A stretch of 64,000 nt of DNA from Rhizobium sp. CSW-27 (GTDB lineage Bacteria; Pseudomonadota; Alphaproteobacteria; Rhizobiales; Rhizobiaceae). Below the pieces are notes generated by a model. It searched no databases and was not told the DNA's origin. It was given only the letters and a program-made list of their open reading frames with translations. The position numbers were made by a program, and so were the translations under genes. Of the stretch, positions 9,218 through 16,182 are shown one piece after another. The stretch's first letter is position 1. Each line of letters starts with the position of its first letter. The stretch lies in the NCBI RefSeq assembly GCF_018760785.1, contig NZ_JAHHZO010000007.1, forward strand, positions 248,001-312,000, in the 5' to 3' direction.

Positions 9218-9976
9218 TCAGGCTTCGGGGGAGCCGGCGAGCTTGCGGTTTTCCCGTGCCTGCAGGGCAGCGGCATAGGACTGGCTGACGTAATCGAGCA
9301 ACTGCCCGAGCGCGGCAACCGCGCGGGCGGCATCCCCCGCCCGGATGCCCTCGAGGATATCCCGGTGCAGCGATGCCACCCGGCGGCGCTCGCGCACGCG
9401 AAAGACGATCATGTTGGTGATTGGAATGAAGGCTTCGATGACGGTGTACATCATCAGCTTCAGCGGCCCGTTGCCGGTGGAATCCACCAGCGCGCGGTGA
9501 AAGCGCACGTCGGAGGCGCAGAAATCCTCGTCGCTCAGCGACTTGTCCTCCTGCACGCGGATTTCGTCTTCCATCAGCGCCAGATAGGCGGGATCCGGAC
9601 GTTCCGCGGCGAGCCGGCAGCAGATCGTCTCGGTTTCGCGGCGGGCGGTGATGATTTCCTCGATGTCGAAGGCCCCTACGCCGACCAGCAGTGTCGCTGC
9701 ACCGGTAATGGCCTTCGAAAGGCCTTCGGGATCGGGCCGCTTGACGAAGTTGCCGCCTGTCGGCCCGCGTTTGGAGTGAATGAGGTTCTGCGCTGCAAGC
9801 CGCTTCAGCGCCTCGCGCACCGTCGGGCGCGATATGCCGAAGCTGCGGGCCAGATCCTCTTCGCTTGGCAGGCGTTCGTCCACCTTCAGCCTGCCATCCA
9901 TGATGGCGGAACGGATGTTCTCGGCAACCTGCTTGGCAATGCCGGATCGCACCACTTCATCATATTTGAGGATCAT
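9218..9976 (-). CDS. GntR-family (FadR/FCD) transcriptional regulator
   Basis: 252 residues. The N-terminal winged helix (LPSEEDLARSFGISRPTVRE) is followed by a helical FCD ligand domain with acidic/histidine metal-type residues. The ATG at 9976 is chosen because GGAGAGGGG precedes it; a longer frame upstream is not supported. It is the first gene of the minus-strand catabolic operon and probably its repressor, responding to a carboxylic acid. A candidate operator overlaps its AT-rich promoter at 10025-10056. Confidence 0.88.
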   Translation of the reverse strand: MILKYDEVVRSGIAKQVAENIRSAIMDGRLKVDERLPSEEDLARSFGISRPTVREALKRLAAQNLIHSKRGPTGGNFVKRPDPEGLSKAITGAATLLVGVGAFDIEEIITARRETETICCRLAAERPDPAYLALMEDEIRVQEDKSLSDEDFCASDVRFHRALVDSTGNGPLKLMMYTVIEAFIPITNMIVFRVRERRRVASLHRDILEGIRAGDAARAVAALGQLLDYVSQSYAAALQARENRKLAGSPEA

Positions 9977-10046
9977 GACCCCTCTCCACTCGCGTCCCGG
10001 AAACCATCGCACGGGCAGAGGGAAATGGCTATATTTTTTAAATATA

Positions 10047-10056
10047 GGTCTGACAA
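10047..10056. promoter_or_regulatory. Candidate operator/promoter of the GntR gene
   Basis: GGTCTGACAA (reverse: TTGTCAGACC) lies 70 bases upstream of the GntR start inside an AT-rich block (10030-10060) that would form the minus-strand promoter. It is similar to the TTGTCCAGACAT element at 7889. Autoregulation is inferred from position only. Confidence 0.3.
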
Positions 10057-10369
10057 ATATCTGCGCGTGGATCACGATGACCCCATAAAACAAGGGGAAC
10101 ATTCAGAATGGTCTGCCGGCCCCGTCTCGATCCGGTCGATGGCGCATTGCGTCGTGCGACACCCTTAGCCCCGGACAAACGTGTTCGCATCCTGCTTGCA
10201 GCGCTGTCGAACCGGCTGCCCCCGCATGTGCCGGCGCAATCTCTCCGCTCTCGATTGCCAGTGCCATTCTCGTGCGTCTCGGCGATGCGGGTGGGCGACT
10301 GGCAGGGGCGGCAACACGATCCGGGCAACTCGATCCGCTGGCCGTGGCAAAGGCCGCCGGAAGAGTGTT

Positions 10370-10521
10370 GGGACCGCGACGCTGCCGATCCATCTCTACG
10401 ACTATCTGAGGACCAACTTCAGGCCGGAAGCCGCTGCCGTCTCGACGCTCTCGGTGGTGCAACCCTTGTCGTGTTCGTGGTGACGGAGACGTTCCTGGGG
10501 CTTCGCAATCACCGGTTCTGA
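10370..10521 (+). pseudogene. C-terminal remnant of a PotC-type ABC permease, frameshifted
   Basis: In one frame the codons read GTATLPIHLYDYLRTNF and onward to a V-S-T-L-S-V-V segment, the typical end of a spermidine/putrescine-type inner-membrane permease. After about 10462 the match continues in another frame as TLVVFVVTETFLGLRNHRF followed by a stop. One base lost or two gained near 10459-10465 explains the shift. No N-terminal part, ATPase or binding protein is nearby, so only about 50 codons remain. The family assignment is by recognition of the C-terminal pattern. Confidence 0.55.
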
Positions 10522-10798
10522 GGACCTGTGCCTCTGTTGGCCGGGAATCGATGTGTCCTGAGTCGGGGCCTGGACAGCGTTTATGGCCGCCTTCTTTGCG
10601 ATTCGCGGAGGCTTGCGGCCCATGAGGGCGTCAGGCGACGGTCAGGACGCCTCCGGCCGGCCGCTTTTCTTCAATGAGGTCAAGCCTTTGTTTGCATGAA
10701 GTTAATCGCCGTTTGCGTTCAGTGTCGCGCGATAGTTTGGCGGCTATCAACACCGGCGCCGACGTAAACGCCTTGTTCCAATTGCCGAATCGCAGATA

Positions 10799-10837
10799 AT
10801 AACGGTTAGATGGCTGTGGAGGCCTGAAAACCGTTAT
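10799..10837. promoter_or_regulatory. Inverted repeat upstream of repA (candidate RepA operator)
   Basis: ATAACGGTT (10799-10807) and AACCGTTAT (10829-10837) form a perfect 9-base inverted repeat with a 21-base spacer, ending 17 bases before the first repA ATG. In repABC plasmids RepA with RepB represses its own operon through a site here, so this dyad is the natural candidate. The role is inferred from position. Confidence 0.5.
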
Positions 10838-10854
10838 CTCGGGGCATTGAGTCC

Positions 10855-12066
10855 ATGAACGCTAATATCGGCTTCTCGCCAAGAGGGAGCGCCATGCATT
10901 TCGAGGATCAGATCCTCGAACAGGGCGACCTCATCTCCAAGAAGCTGCACCTGCTCAGCGTTCAGCGGTTTCCCCCGAACGCGAAGAAGACGCTGCGGTC
11001 ATTCACGCTGGCCGAGGTCGCAAGCTATGTCGGCGTTTCGCAGAGTACCCTGAAGAAACTGCATCTGGAAGGCAAGGGGCCTTCGCCCCAGACCTCGTCC
11101 TCCGGTCGGCGTTCCTATACGGCCGAGCAGATGCTCGAACTGCGCCGGTACCTCGACCAGCATGGCCGTTCGGAAAGCCGGATGTATGTGCCGCACCGGC
11201 GCAATGGCGAAAAGCTGCAGGTGGTTGCCGTCGTCAACTTCAAGGGCGGCTCCGGCAAGACCACCACGGCGGCGCATCTCGCGCAGCATCTCGCCTTGAC
11301 CGGGCACCGCGTGCTGGCGGTCGATCTCGATCCGCAGGCATCGCTGTCGTCCCTGCATGGATTTCAGCCGGAACTTGATCAGGTTGCCTCGATCTACGAC
11401 GCCATCCGCTATGATGGCGAACGCCAGCCGCTGGCGGACATCATCAAGCCGACGAATTTTCCCGGCCTGGATATCGTTCCCGCCAACCTGGATCTTCAGG
11501 AATACGAATACGATACGCCGCTGGCCATGGCGGACAAGACGACCAATGACGGCAAGACCTTCTTCACGCGCATCTCGCGCGCACTGGCACAGGTCGAGAG
11601 CAATTATGACGTGGTGGTGGTCGATTGTCCGCCGCAACTGGGATACCTGACGCTGACGGCTCTGACGGCTGCGACCAGCGTGCTGATCACCATTCACCCG
11701 CAGATGCTGGACGTCATGTCGATGGGGCAGTTCCTGCTGATGCTGGGCGGCATTTTAAAGCCGATCCGCGCTGCGGGCGCCGAGGTGAACCTTGCCTGGT
11801 ATCGCTATCTGATCACCCGGTACGAGCCGACCGACGTGCCCCAGGCGCAGATGGTGGGCTTCATGTCGACCATGTTCCACGAGTTCATGCTGAAGAACCA
11901 GATGGTGAAGTCGACGGCCGTCTCGGATGCCGGCATCACCAAGCAGACCCTTTACGAGGTGGAACGCGCCTCGATGAACAGGGGGACCTATGACCGGGCG
12001 ATCGAATCTCTGGATGCGGTCAATCGGGAGATTGCCGAGCTGATTCATCGGTCATGGGGGCGATGA
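10855..12066 (+). CDS. repA: Plasmid partitioning protein RepA (ParA-type ATPase)
   Basis: 403 residues (390 if the ATG at 10894 is used). An N-terminal helix-turn-helix (TLAEVASYVGVSQSTLKKLH) is followed by a ParA ATPase with deviant Walker A (FKGGSGKTTTAAHL near residue 127), the D-L-D-P-Q-A-S-L-S motif and V-V-V-D-C-P-P-Q. RepA drives segregation with RepB and represses the operon. It is first in the classical order repA-repB-repC and is separated from repB by 70 bases carrying a perfect palindrome. Confidence 0.97.
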   Translation: MNANIGFSPRGSAMHFEDQILEQGDLISKKLHLLSVQRFPPNAKKTLRSFTLAEVASYVGVSQSTLKKLHLEGKGPSPQTSSSGRRSYTAEQMLELRRYLDQHGRSESRMYVPHRRNGEKLQVVAVVNFKGGSGKTTTAAHLAQHLALTGHRVLAVDLDPQASLSSLHGFQPELDQVASIYDAIRYDGERQPLADIIKPTNFPGLDIVPANLDLQEYEYDTPLAMADKTTNDGKTFFTRISRALAQVESNYDVVVVDCPPQLGYLTLTALTAATSVLITIHPQMLDVMSMGQFLLMLGGILKPIRAAGAEVNLAWYRYLITRYEPTDVPQAQMVGFMSTMFHEFMLKNQMVKSTAVSDAGITKQTLYEVERASMNRGTYDRAIESLDAVNREIAELIHRSWGR

Positions 12067-12067
12067 C

Positions 12068-12081
12068 TTGTCGGCCGACAA
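12068..12081. promoter_or_regulatory. 14-bp perfect palindrome between repA and repB (candidate parS)
   Basis: TTGTCGGCCGACAA reads the same on both strands and begins two bases after the repA stop codon. In several repABC replicons the RepB-binding centromere lies in the repA-repB spacer, so this is a parS candidate. It differs from the commonly cited GTT...AAC parS consensus, so it could also be a short hairpin in the mRNA. Confidence 0.45.
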
Positions 12082-12136
12082 AACGAACAAATTATAAATA
12101 ACAAACAGCGACATAGAGACGAACGGAGTGCACAGG

Positions 12137-13111
12137 ATGGCAAGAAAGAACCTGCTCGAAGGCTTGACTGCTCTTCACGAAGAGCAGGCTGCCGTCGTGT
12201 CCTATCCGATGCGCGGAGCCGGTAAATCGCTGGTGCGTTCTCTGGATGAGCTTGCCCAGCAGGCCGAGAAATATCTCGAGGGCGAGGTCGTGGTGGAAAT
12301 TGCGCCGGATCTGGTCGAGGATTCCTTCGTGCAGGATCGCCTGGCGCGGGACAATCAGGATGTGCGCGATCTGGTGGAAGCCATCCGGCTTCGCGGACAG
12401 GACACGCCCATTCTGGTGCGCCCGCATCCTGCCCGCGATGGCATCTATCAGGTCGTCTTCGGCCATCGGCGGCTTCGGGCCGCCCGCGAACTGGGGCGCA
12501 AGGTGAGGGCGGTCGTCAAGGTCATCGATGATCGTACCCATGTCATTGCCCAGGGGCAGGAAAATTCGGCGCGCGCCAATCTCACCTTCATCGAGCGCGC
12601 CCTGTTTGCCAGCCGCCTGGAAAAGCTGGGCTATGATCGCGAAGTGATTTGCGCGGCTCTGGCGGCCGATGCCTCTGCTATCTCCAAGATGCTGGCGGTG
12701 ACGGAGCGCATTCCGGCCGATGTCATCCAGATGATCGGTGACGCACCCTCCATCGGCCGCGAGCGCTGGGTGGAGTTGTCGCTGCTGGTCGGCAGGGCCG
12801 CGAACGGCATCCGGCTGCAGAAGATCCTGGCCGACGATGCGTTCGCCGAGATGGGGTCCGACGAGCGGTTCCTGGCGATCTATAACGGCCTGAACCGGTC
12901 GGCCCGCGCGGTGAGGAAGTCCTCGCCGGAGGCGGCCAAGGCCAAATGGGAGCCGGAGGATGGCGGCGTCGTCATCGAAATGAAAAACGATGGCAGGGGC
13001 TTTTCGCTGTCGATGAAAGCCCGCAATGCCACGCGTTTCGGCGACTTCCTGTCACGAAACCTCGACGCTCTCTACGAGCGTTTTCTTGATGAAACGAACA
13101 AGGGAGACTGA
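12137..13111 (+). CDS. repB: Plasmid partitioning protein RepB (ParB-type)
   Basis: 324 residues. A basic N-terminus (MARKNLLEGL) is followed by a ParB/Sulfiredoxin-like nuclease domain with the family segments RLRGQDTPILVRPHP and VFGHRRLRAARELG, then the helix-turn-helix around ALAADASAISKMLAVTE. RepB binds parS and links it to RepA. The ATG at 12137 is preferred over a GTG at 12128 because GGAG (12124-12127) is then nine bases upstream. It is followed by the ctRNA region and repC. Confidence 0.96.
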   Translation: MARKNLLEGLTALHEEQAAVVSYPMRGAGKSLVRSLDELAQQAEKYLEGEVVVEIAPDLVEDSFVQDRLARDNQDVRDLVEAIRLRGQDTPILVRPHPARDGIYQVVFGHRRLRAARELGRKVRAVVKVIDDRTHVIAQGQENSARANLTFIERALFASRLEKLGYDREVICAALAADASAISKMLAVTERIPADVIQMIGDAPSIGRERWVELSLLVGRAANGIRLQKILADDAFAEMGSDERFLAIYNGLNRSARAVRKSSPEAAKAKWEPEDGGVVIEMKNDGRGFSLSMKARNATRFGDFLSRNLDALYERFLDETNKGD

Positions 13112-13119
13112 ACGACAAA

Positions 13120-13170
13120 AGAAAAAGGCCCCCGAACGGTTGCCCGTGGAAGCCTCTCTCTGAACTAGAC
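13120..13170 (-). ncRNA. Counter-transcribed RNA (ctRNA/incA) of the repABC locus
   Basis: In the repB-repC spacer, the minus strand has a good sigma-70 promoter: TTGACT (complement of 13200-13205), a 17-base spacer and GATTCT (complement of 13177-13182). About seven bases later transcription would begin near 13170. It would end at a GC-rich hairpin (13127-13154, GCAA loop) followed by a T-run (complement of 13122-13126). This is the layout of the small antisense RNA that blocks repC expression and sets incompatibility in repABC plasmids. The ends are inferred. Confidence 0.85.
13127..13154 (-). terminator. Intrinsic terminator of the ctRNA
   Basis: On the minus strand a stem of GGCTTCC pairing with GGGGGCC (with G-U pairs) continues into ACGG/CCGT around a GCAA loop and is followed by TTTTT. 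This is a classical rho-independent terminator ending the counter-transcript. Confidence 0.75.
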
Positions 13171-13176
13171 ACTCCG

Positions 13177-13205
13177 AGAATCGCATTTCCACGAATCATA
13201 GTCAA
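13177..13205 (-). promoter_or_regulatory. Promoter of the ctRNA
   Basis: On the minus strand, -35 TTGACT (13205-13200) and -10 GATTCT (13182-13177) are separated by exactly 17 bases. It reads away from repC into the antisense RNA. Confidence 0.75.
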
Positions 13206-13263
13206 GAGTCTTGGCGCCGTTTCGGCGAGCAGTTTTCTTTTGCCAATCGTAGGGTGAAGGAAA

Positions 13264-14520
13264 ATGCAAAAAGAAAGTGTGACGACGCCCTTCGGGCGGC
13301 GGCCGGTGCGACTTGCCCTCGTGAGGGAGCAGTTGCAGGCTGCAGAGACGAAGCCGGCCAGGCCGGTGGAGAAGTGGAAGGTGTTTCGCGACACCTGCGA
13401 GGCGCGTGAACGGCTCGGTCTTCCAGACCGGGCGCTGACGGTTCTTGATGCACTGCTGACCTTCTATCCGAGCACGGAACTGGACGGCGAGCAGGACCTC
13501 GTGGTGTTTCCGTCGAATGCCCAGCTTTCGGTGCGGGCGCATGGCATCACCGGAACGACCCTTCGGCGCCATCTGGCAGCACTTGTCGAGGCGGGCCTCA
13601 TCCAGCGGCGCGACAGTCCCAATGGCAAGCGCTATGTTCATCGCGGGCGGGACGGCACGATCGAACAGGCCTATGGCTTCGATCTTGCGCCTCTGGTGGC
13701 GCGGGCAGCGGAACTGGCGCTTCTGGCGCAGGATATTGCCGCGGAACGACAGCGTCTCCGCCGCGCCAAGGAAGAGCTGACCATCTGCCGGCGCGATGTC
13801 CGCAAACTGATCTCGGCGGCTATGGACGAGGGAGTCTCAGGTCATTGGGATGCGATTGAGGCCATGTATATCGCACTTGTTGCCCGACTGCCGCGACATC
13901 CGGACCGGCTGCAGGCAGAGAGCGTGCTGGACGAGATGCGACTGTTGCGCGCGGAGATCCTCAACCTGCTGGATTTCCAGAAAAAAGCACAAAATACAGA
14001 CGGCAATGACAGCCAAAATGGCGCCCACATACAGAATTCAAAACCCGAATCCATCCATGAACTTGAACCATGCTCCGACCAGGAGCAGGGCGCGGCGGCG
14101 GTGCCCGATCGGCAACCTCGCGCCAGGCCGAACGGCAGGAAGTCATCGGGTGTCGAAGCGACGGGGGATAAAACTCCGTCCTTCCCGCTCGGCGTTGTCT
14201 TGCGGGCCTGCCCGCAGATTGTCGACTACGCACCGGGCGGTGCTGTATCGGGATGGCGCGACCTGATGGCCGCCGCCGTGGTCGTCCGCTCGATGCTGGG
14301 GGTCAGCCCTTCGGCCTATCAGGAAGCCTGCGAGGTGATGGGAGGTGAAAATGCCGCCATTGCGGTTGCCTGCATTCTGGAACGGGCAGGACACATCCAT
14401 TCCGCCGGCGGCTATCTGCGCGATCTGACGCGAAAAGCGGCGCGTGGCGAATTCGGGCTTGGTCCGATGGTCATGTCCCTGATGCGCGCGCGGGCGGAGG
14501 GATCGCAACGATCTGCGTGA
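13264..14520 (+). CDS. repC: Replication initiator RepC
   Basis: 418 residues. The N-terminal replication initiator domain has the family signature VFPSNAQLSVRAHGITGTTL and LRRHLAALVEAGLIQRRDSP, and the C-terminal domain runs to the end (ACPQIVDYAPGG, LRDLTRKAARGEFGLGPM). RepC is the only protein strictly needed for replication of repABC replicons, and the origin lies inside its own gene. The start follows the ctRNA target region, so its translation is probably controlled by the antisense RNA. Confidence 0.97.
   Translation: MQKESVTTPFGRRPVRLALVREQLQAAETKPARPVEKWKVFRDTCEARERLGLPDRALTVLDALLTFYPSTELDGEQDLVVFPSNAQLSVRAHGITGTTLRRHLAALVEAGLIQRRDSPNGKRYVHRGRDGTIEQAYGFDLAPLVARAAELALLAQDIAAERQRLRRAKEELTICRRDVRKLISAAMDEGVSGHWDAIEAMYIALVARLPRHPDRLQAESVLDEMRLLRAEILNLLDFQKKAQNTDGNDSQNGAHIQNSKPESIHELEPCSDQEQGAAAVPDRQPRARPNGRKSSGVEATGDKTPSFPLGVVLRACPQIVDYAPGGAVSGWRDLMAAAVVVRSMLGVSPSAYQEACEVMGGENAAIAVACILERAGHIHSAGGYLRDLTRKAARGEFGLGPMVMSLMRARAEGSQRSA
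13978..14050. other. AT-rich segment inside repC (candidate oriV)
   Basis: A stretch of repC (around CAGAAAAAAGCACAAAATACAG) is clearly richer in A+T than the flanking coding sequence and encodes a low-complexity hydrophilic linker between the two RepC domains. In the repABC family the origin is mapped to such an AT-rich patch in the middle of repC. Assigned by analogy. Confidence 0.5.
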
Positions 14521-14572
14521 TCCCATGGCGAAGGGCGCGCGGTCGGTTGCGGCCCGCCCGCTGTATTGCAAC

Positions 14573-14782
14573 TCAGCCTTCGGACAGCAGGCCGTCGAAC
14601 ACATCAAGCAGGGCCTCCACGATCGCCTGGCCGAGGGCGTTGCCGGTTTCGGCAATCCTCGCCTCGTCCATGTCGCGGGCGGCAAGGGCCAGGTCGCTGC
14701 CCTGATCGGCAACGATGGCGCGGGCGCGTTCGATGGCCCATTGGGCGAAGTCGGCGCGATTTTCGATCGAGGTGGTTTCCAT
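14573..14782 (-). CDS. Hypothetical small protein
   Basis: 69 residues, predicted mostly helical and acidic (A-L-A-A-R-D-M-D-E-A-R repeats of alanine and charge), with no signal peptide and no family that I recognise. GGGGAG lies about 12 bases upstream of the ATG. Convergent to repC with 52 bases between the stops. Codon use looks like real coding, but evidence is only the ORF itself. Confidence 0.45.
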   Translation of the reverse strand: METTSIENRADFAQWAIERARAIVADQGSDLALAARDMDEARIAETGNALGQAIVEALLDVFDGLLSEG

Positions 14783-14823
14783 GATGCTGACGGGCTCCCC
14801 GCAATGTGGTTTCGCCAGTGTCC

Positions 14824-15326
14824 CTATACGCGATCGCGATGCGGCGAAAGGTCAGGAGGCGACGGTTGTTGCCAGTCGTCGTCCAGCAGATGCGCAGCAA
14901 GCCGGGCTGCCTGCTCGCGGATGTCGGGAACGGCAGTGATTTCCCAATACGGATGAGCTGCAACTGTCCTGATGATCGGGCTTCGGCAATCTGCCGGGCT
15001 GAATCGGGGGGCATGTGGTGCCAGAGCGCCCGGGTATGCGGGCGAAGTCCGTCGATCAGGTCCCGCCAGTCGCCGCCATGGGACACATGGGCGCGGATCG
15101 TGGCGCGCAGCCAATGCAGCAGATAGGCAAGACTGGTGCCGAAGGGAATATCGGCGGCGGCAAGCGGCAGTGGTTGCGTCATCCGGTGCTGCTGTGGCAG
15201 CAGGCCGCGACGGGCTTCGATCAGCGTCACACGCAACTGGCGGGGAGCGAAGCGCTGGCGCAGCAGATGTGCGGCCGTCAGCGTGCCGCTCGCGCCGCCT
15301 CCGATAATCACGACATGACGGGTCAT
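14824..15326 (-). pseudogene. FAD/NAD(P)-binding protein remnant with internal deletion
   Basis: The N-terminal part (15326 to about 14960) reads as a flavoprotein start with VVIIGGGASGTLTAAHLLRQ and a later G-T-S-L-A-Y-L-L segment. Then the frame degenerates. The typical C-terminal end of the same family (HPYWEITAVPDIREQAARLA) appears in another frame from about 14950 to the stop at 14824. The middle, probably 250 or more residues, is missing. The deletion joins the two ends out of frame, so the gene is dead. It faces repC from the right. Confidence 0.65.
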
Positions 15327-15375
15327 TGTCTTTCCTCCACGGCGCCAAGCCGGGAGATCTGCGAAACTCGGCCGA

Positions 15376-15834
15376 TCAGGACATTGCCAGCACCCGGTCG
15401 ATGTCCGATTTCTCGTCCTCGACCATCCGGCGCATGGCGCTCAGCGACTTGTTGTCGAGGACAGCTGCGATCGCTTCACGCACCTCGAGCATGGTGAGGC
15501 GCACCGCACAGGCGTTCTCGTCGGGACAATCCTGGCAGCGTGAGTAGGCCGTGCGACTGGCGCACAGGATCGGGGCCAGAGGCCCGTCCAGAACCCGCAG
15601 CACGTGCCCGACCATGATCGAATCCGGCGAGCGACTGAGGCAGTAGCCGCCGCCTCGTCCCTTGCGGGCCACCACAAACCCGCTGTGACGCAAATCCGCG
15701 AGGATCGCGTCGAGAAATTTCTTGGATATGGCCTGTGCCTCGGCAATTTCCACCGATTGCGCAACGGCGCCTTCGGGCAGACCGGCAAGGTGACAGAGCG
15801 CCTTCAGTCCGTATTTGCCCTTCATCGACAACAT
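15376..15834 (-). CDS. Rrf2-family transcriptional regulator
   Basis: 152 residues. The winged helix (MLSMKGKYGLKALCHLA; KKFLDAILADLRHSGFV; RKGRGGGYCLSR) is followed by a cysteine cluster C91, C100, C103, C109 that could hold an Fe-S cluster, as in IscR/RirA/NsrR-type relatives; CymR-type members sense cysteine status instead. ATG 15834 is preceded by AAAGGAAAG. It is divergent from the SLC13 permease gene and beside the sulfate ABC operon, and two copies of a 19-base dyad stand in front of those units, so control of sulfur uptake is the best inference. Confidence 0.88.
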   Translation of the reverse strand: MLSMKGKYGLKALCHLAGLPEGAVAQSVEIAEAQAISKKFLDAILADLRHSGFVVARKGRGGGYCLSRSPDSIMVGHVLRVLDGPLAPILCASRTAYSRCQDCPDENACAVRLTMLEVREAIAAVLDNKSLSAMRRMVEDEKSDIDRVLAMS

Positions 15835-16095
15835 GGAGCGTACTTTCCTTTCGCCCGGCAGCAGGAGAAATTCCCTTTTGTCCATATAGCGGCGGAGGGT
15901 TGGACTTGCCACTCCAGATAGCCGCGAGGGTCCATTGTCTTTTTCGTCCCTGCACCGCTGAACCCGGCGCGTGGCGCAGAGGGCTGAAGGTGATCGCGAG
16001 GCGGCGTTTCGACATGATCTGTTCCTTGCGGAAGAGGAGCTGCATGCGTTTCCGTTCGGCTGCCGGAAGGAAAAGCTAGCGAAGGGCGGCAAAAT

Positions 16096-16114
16096 ATCTA
16101 CTAAAAAAGTAGAT
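16096..16114. promoter_or_regulatory. 19-bp dyad upstream of the SLC13 permease (Rrf2 operator candidate)
   Basis: ATCTACTAAAAAAGTAGAT is an inverted repeat (ATCTACT/AGTAGAT). It matches RTCTAY-N7-RTAGAY, the same pattern and length as the element at 18096-18114 before sbp. It lies in the divergent region between the Rrf2 gene and the permease gene. The shared pattern argues for one regulator; identity of the regulator is inferred. Confidence 0.65.
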
Positions 16115-16182
16115 TGATTGTGCCCACCGGTATCGTTACTGGCGGCGGTGCGCAAATTGCCTATGCTGGAAAGCCTTGGAGA

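Larger units (their letters stand above)
9977..10854. other. Gene-poor segment between GntR and repA
   Basis: 878 bases with no intact gene. It contains the GntR promoter, a frameshifted ABC permease C-terminus at 10370-10521, and the repA upstream control region with an inverted repeat at 10799-10837. The remaining frames show no family I recognise. It looks like the scar where the replication module was joined to the catabolic region. Confidence 0.5.

Noticed and set aside
10108-10360. A plus-strand frame before the permease remnant
   Set aside because: The frame is open but changes character several times and shows no motif that I can name; not enough to call a gene.
15476-16045. A minus-strand frame beginning before the Rrf2 gene
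   Set aside because: It overlaps the Rrf2 gene in another frame and lacks conserved features; the upstream ATG with AAGGAA could be a leader peptide but nothing supports it.
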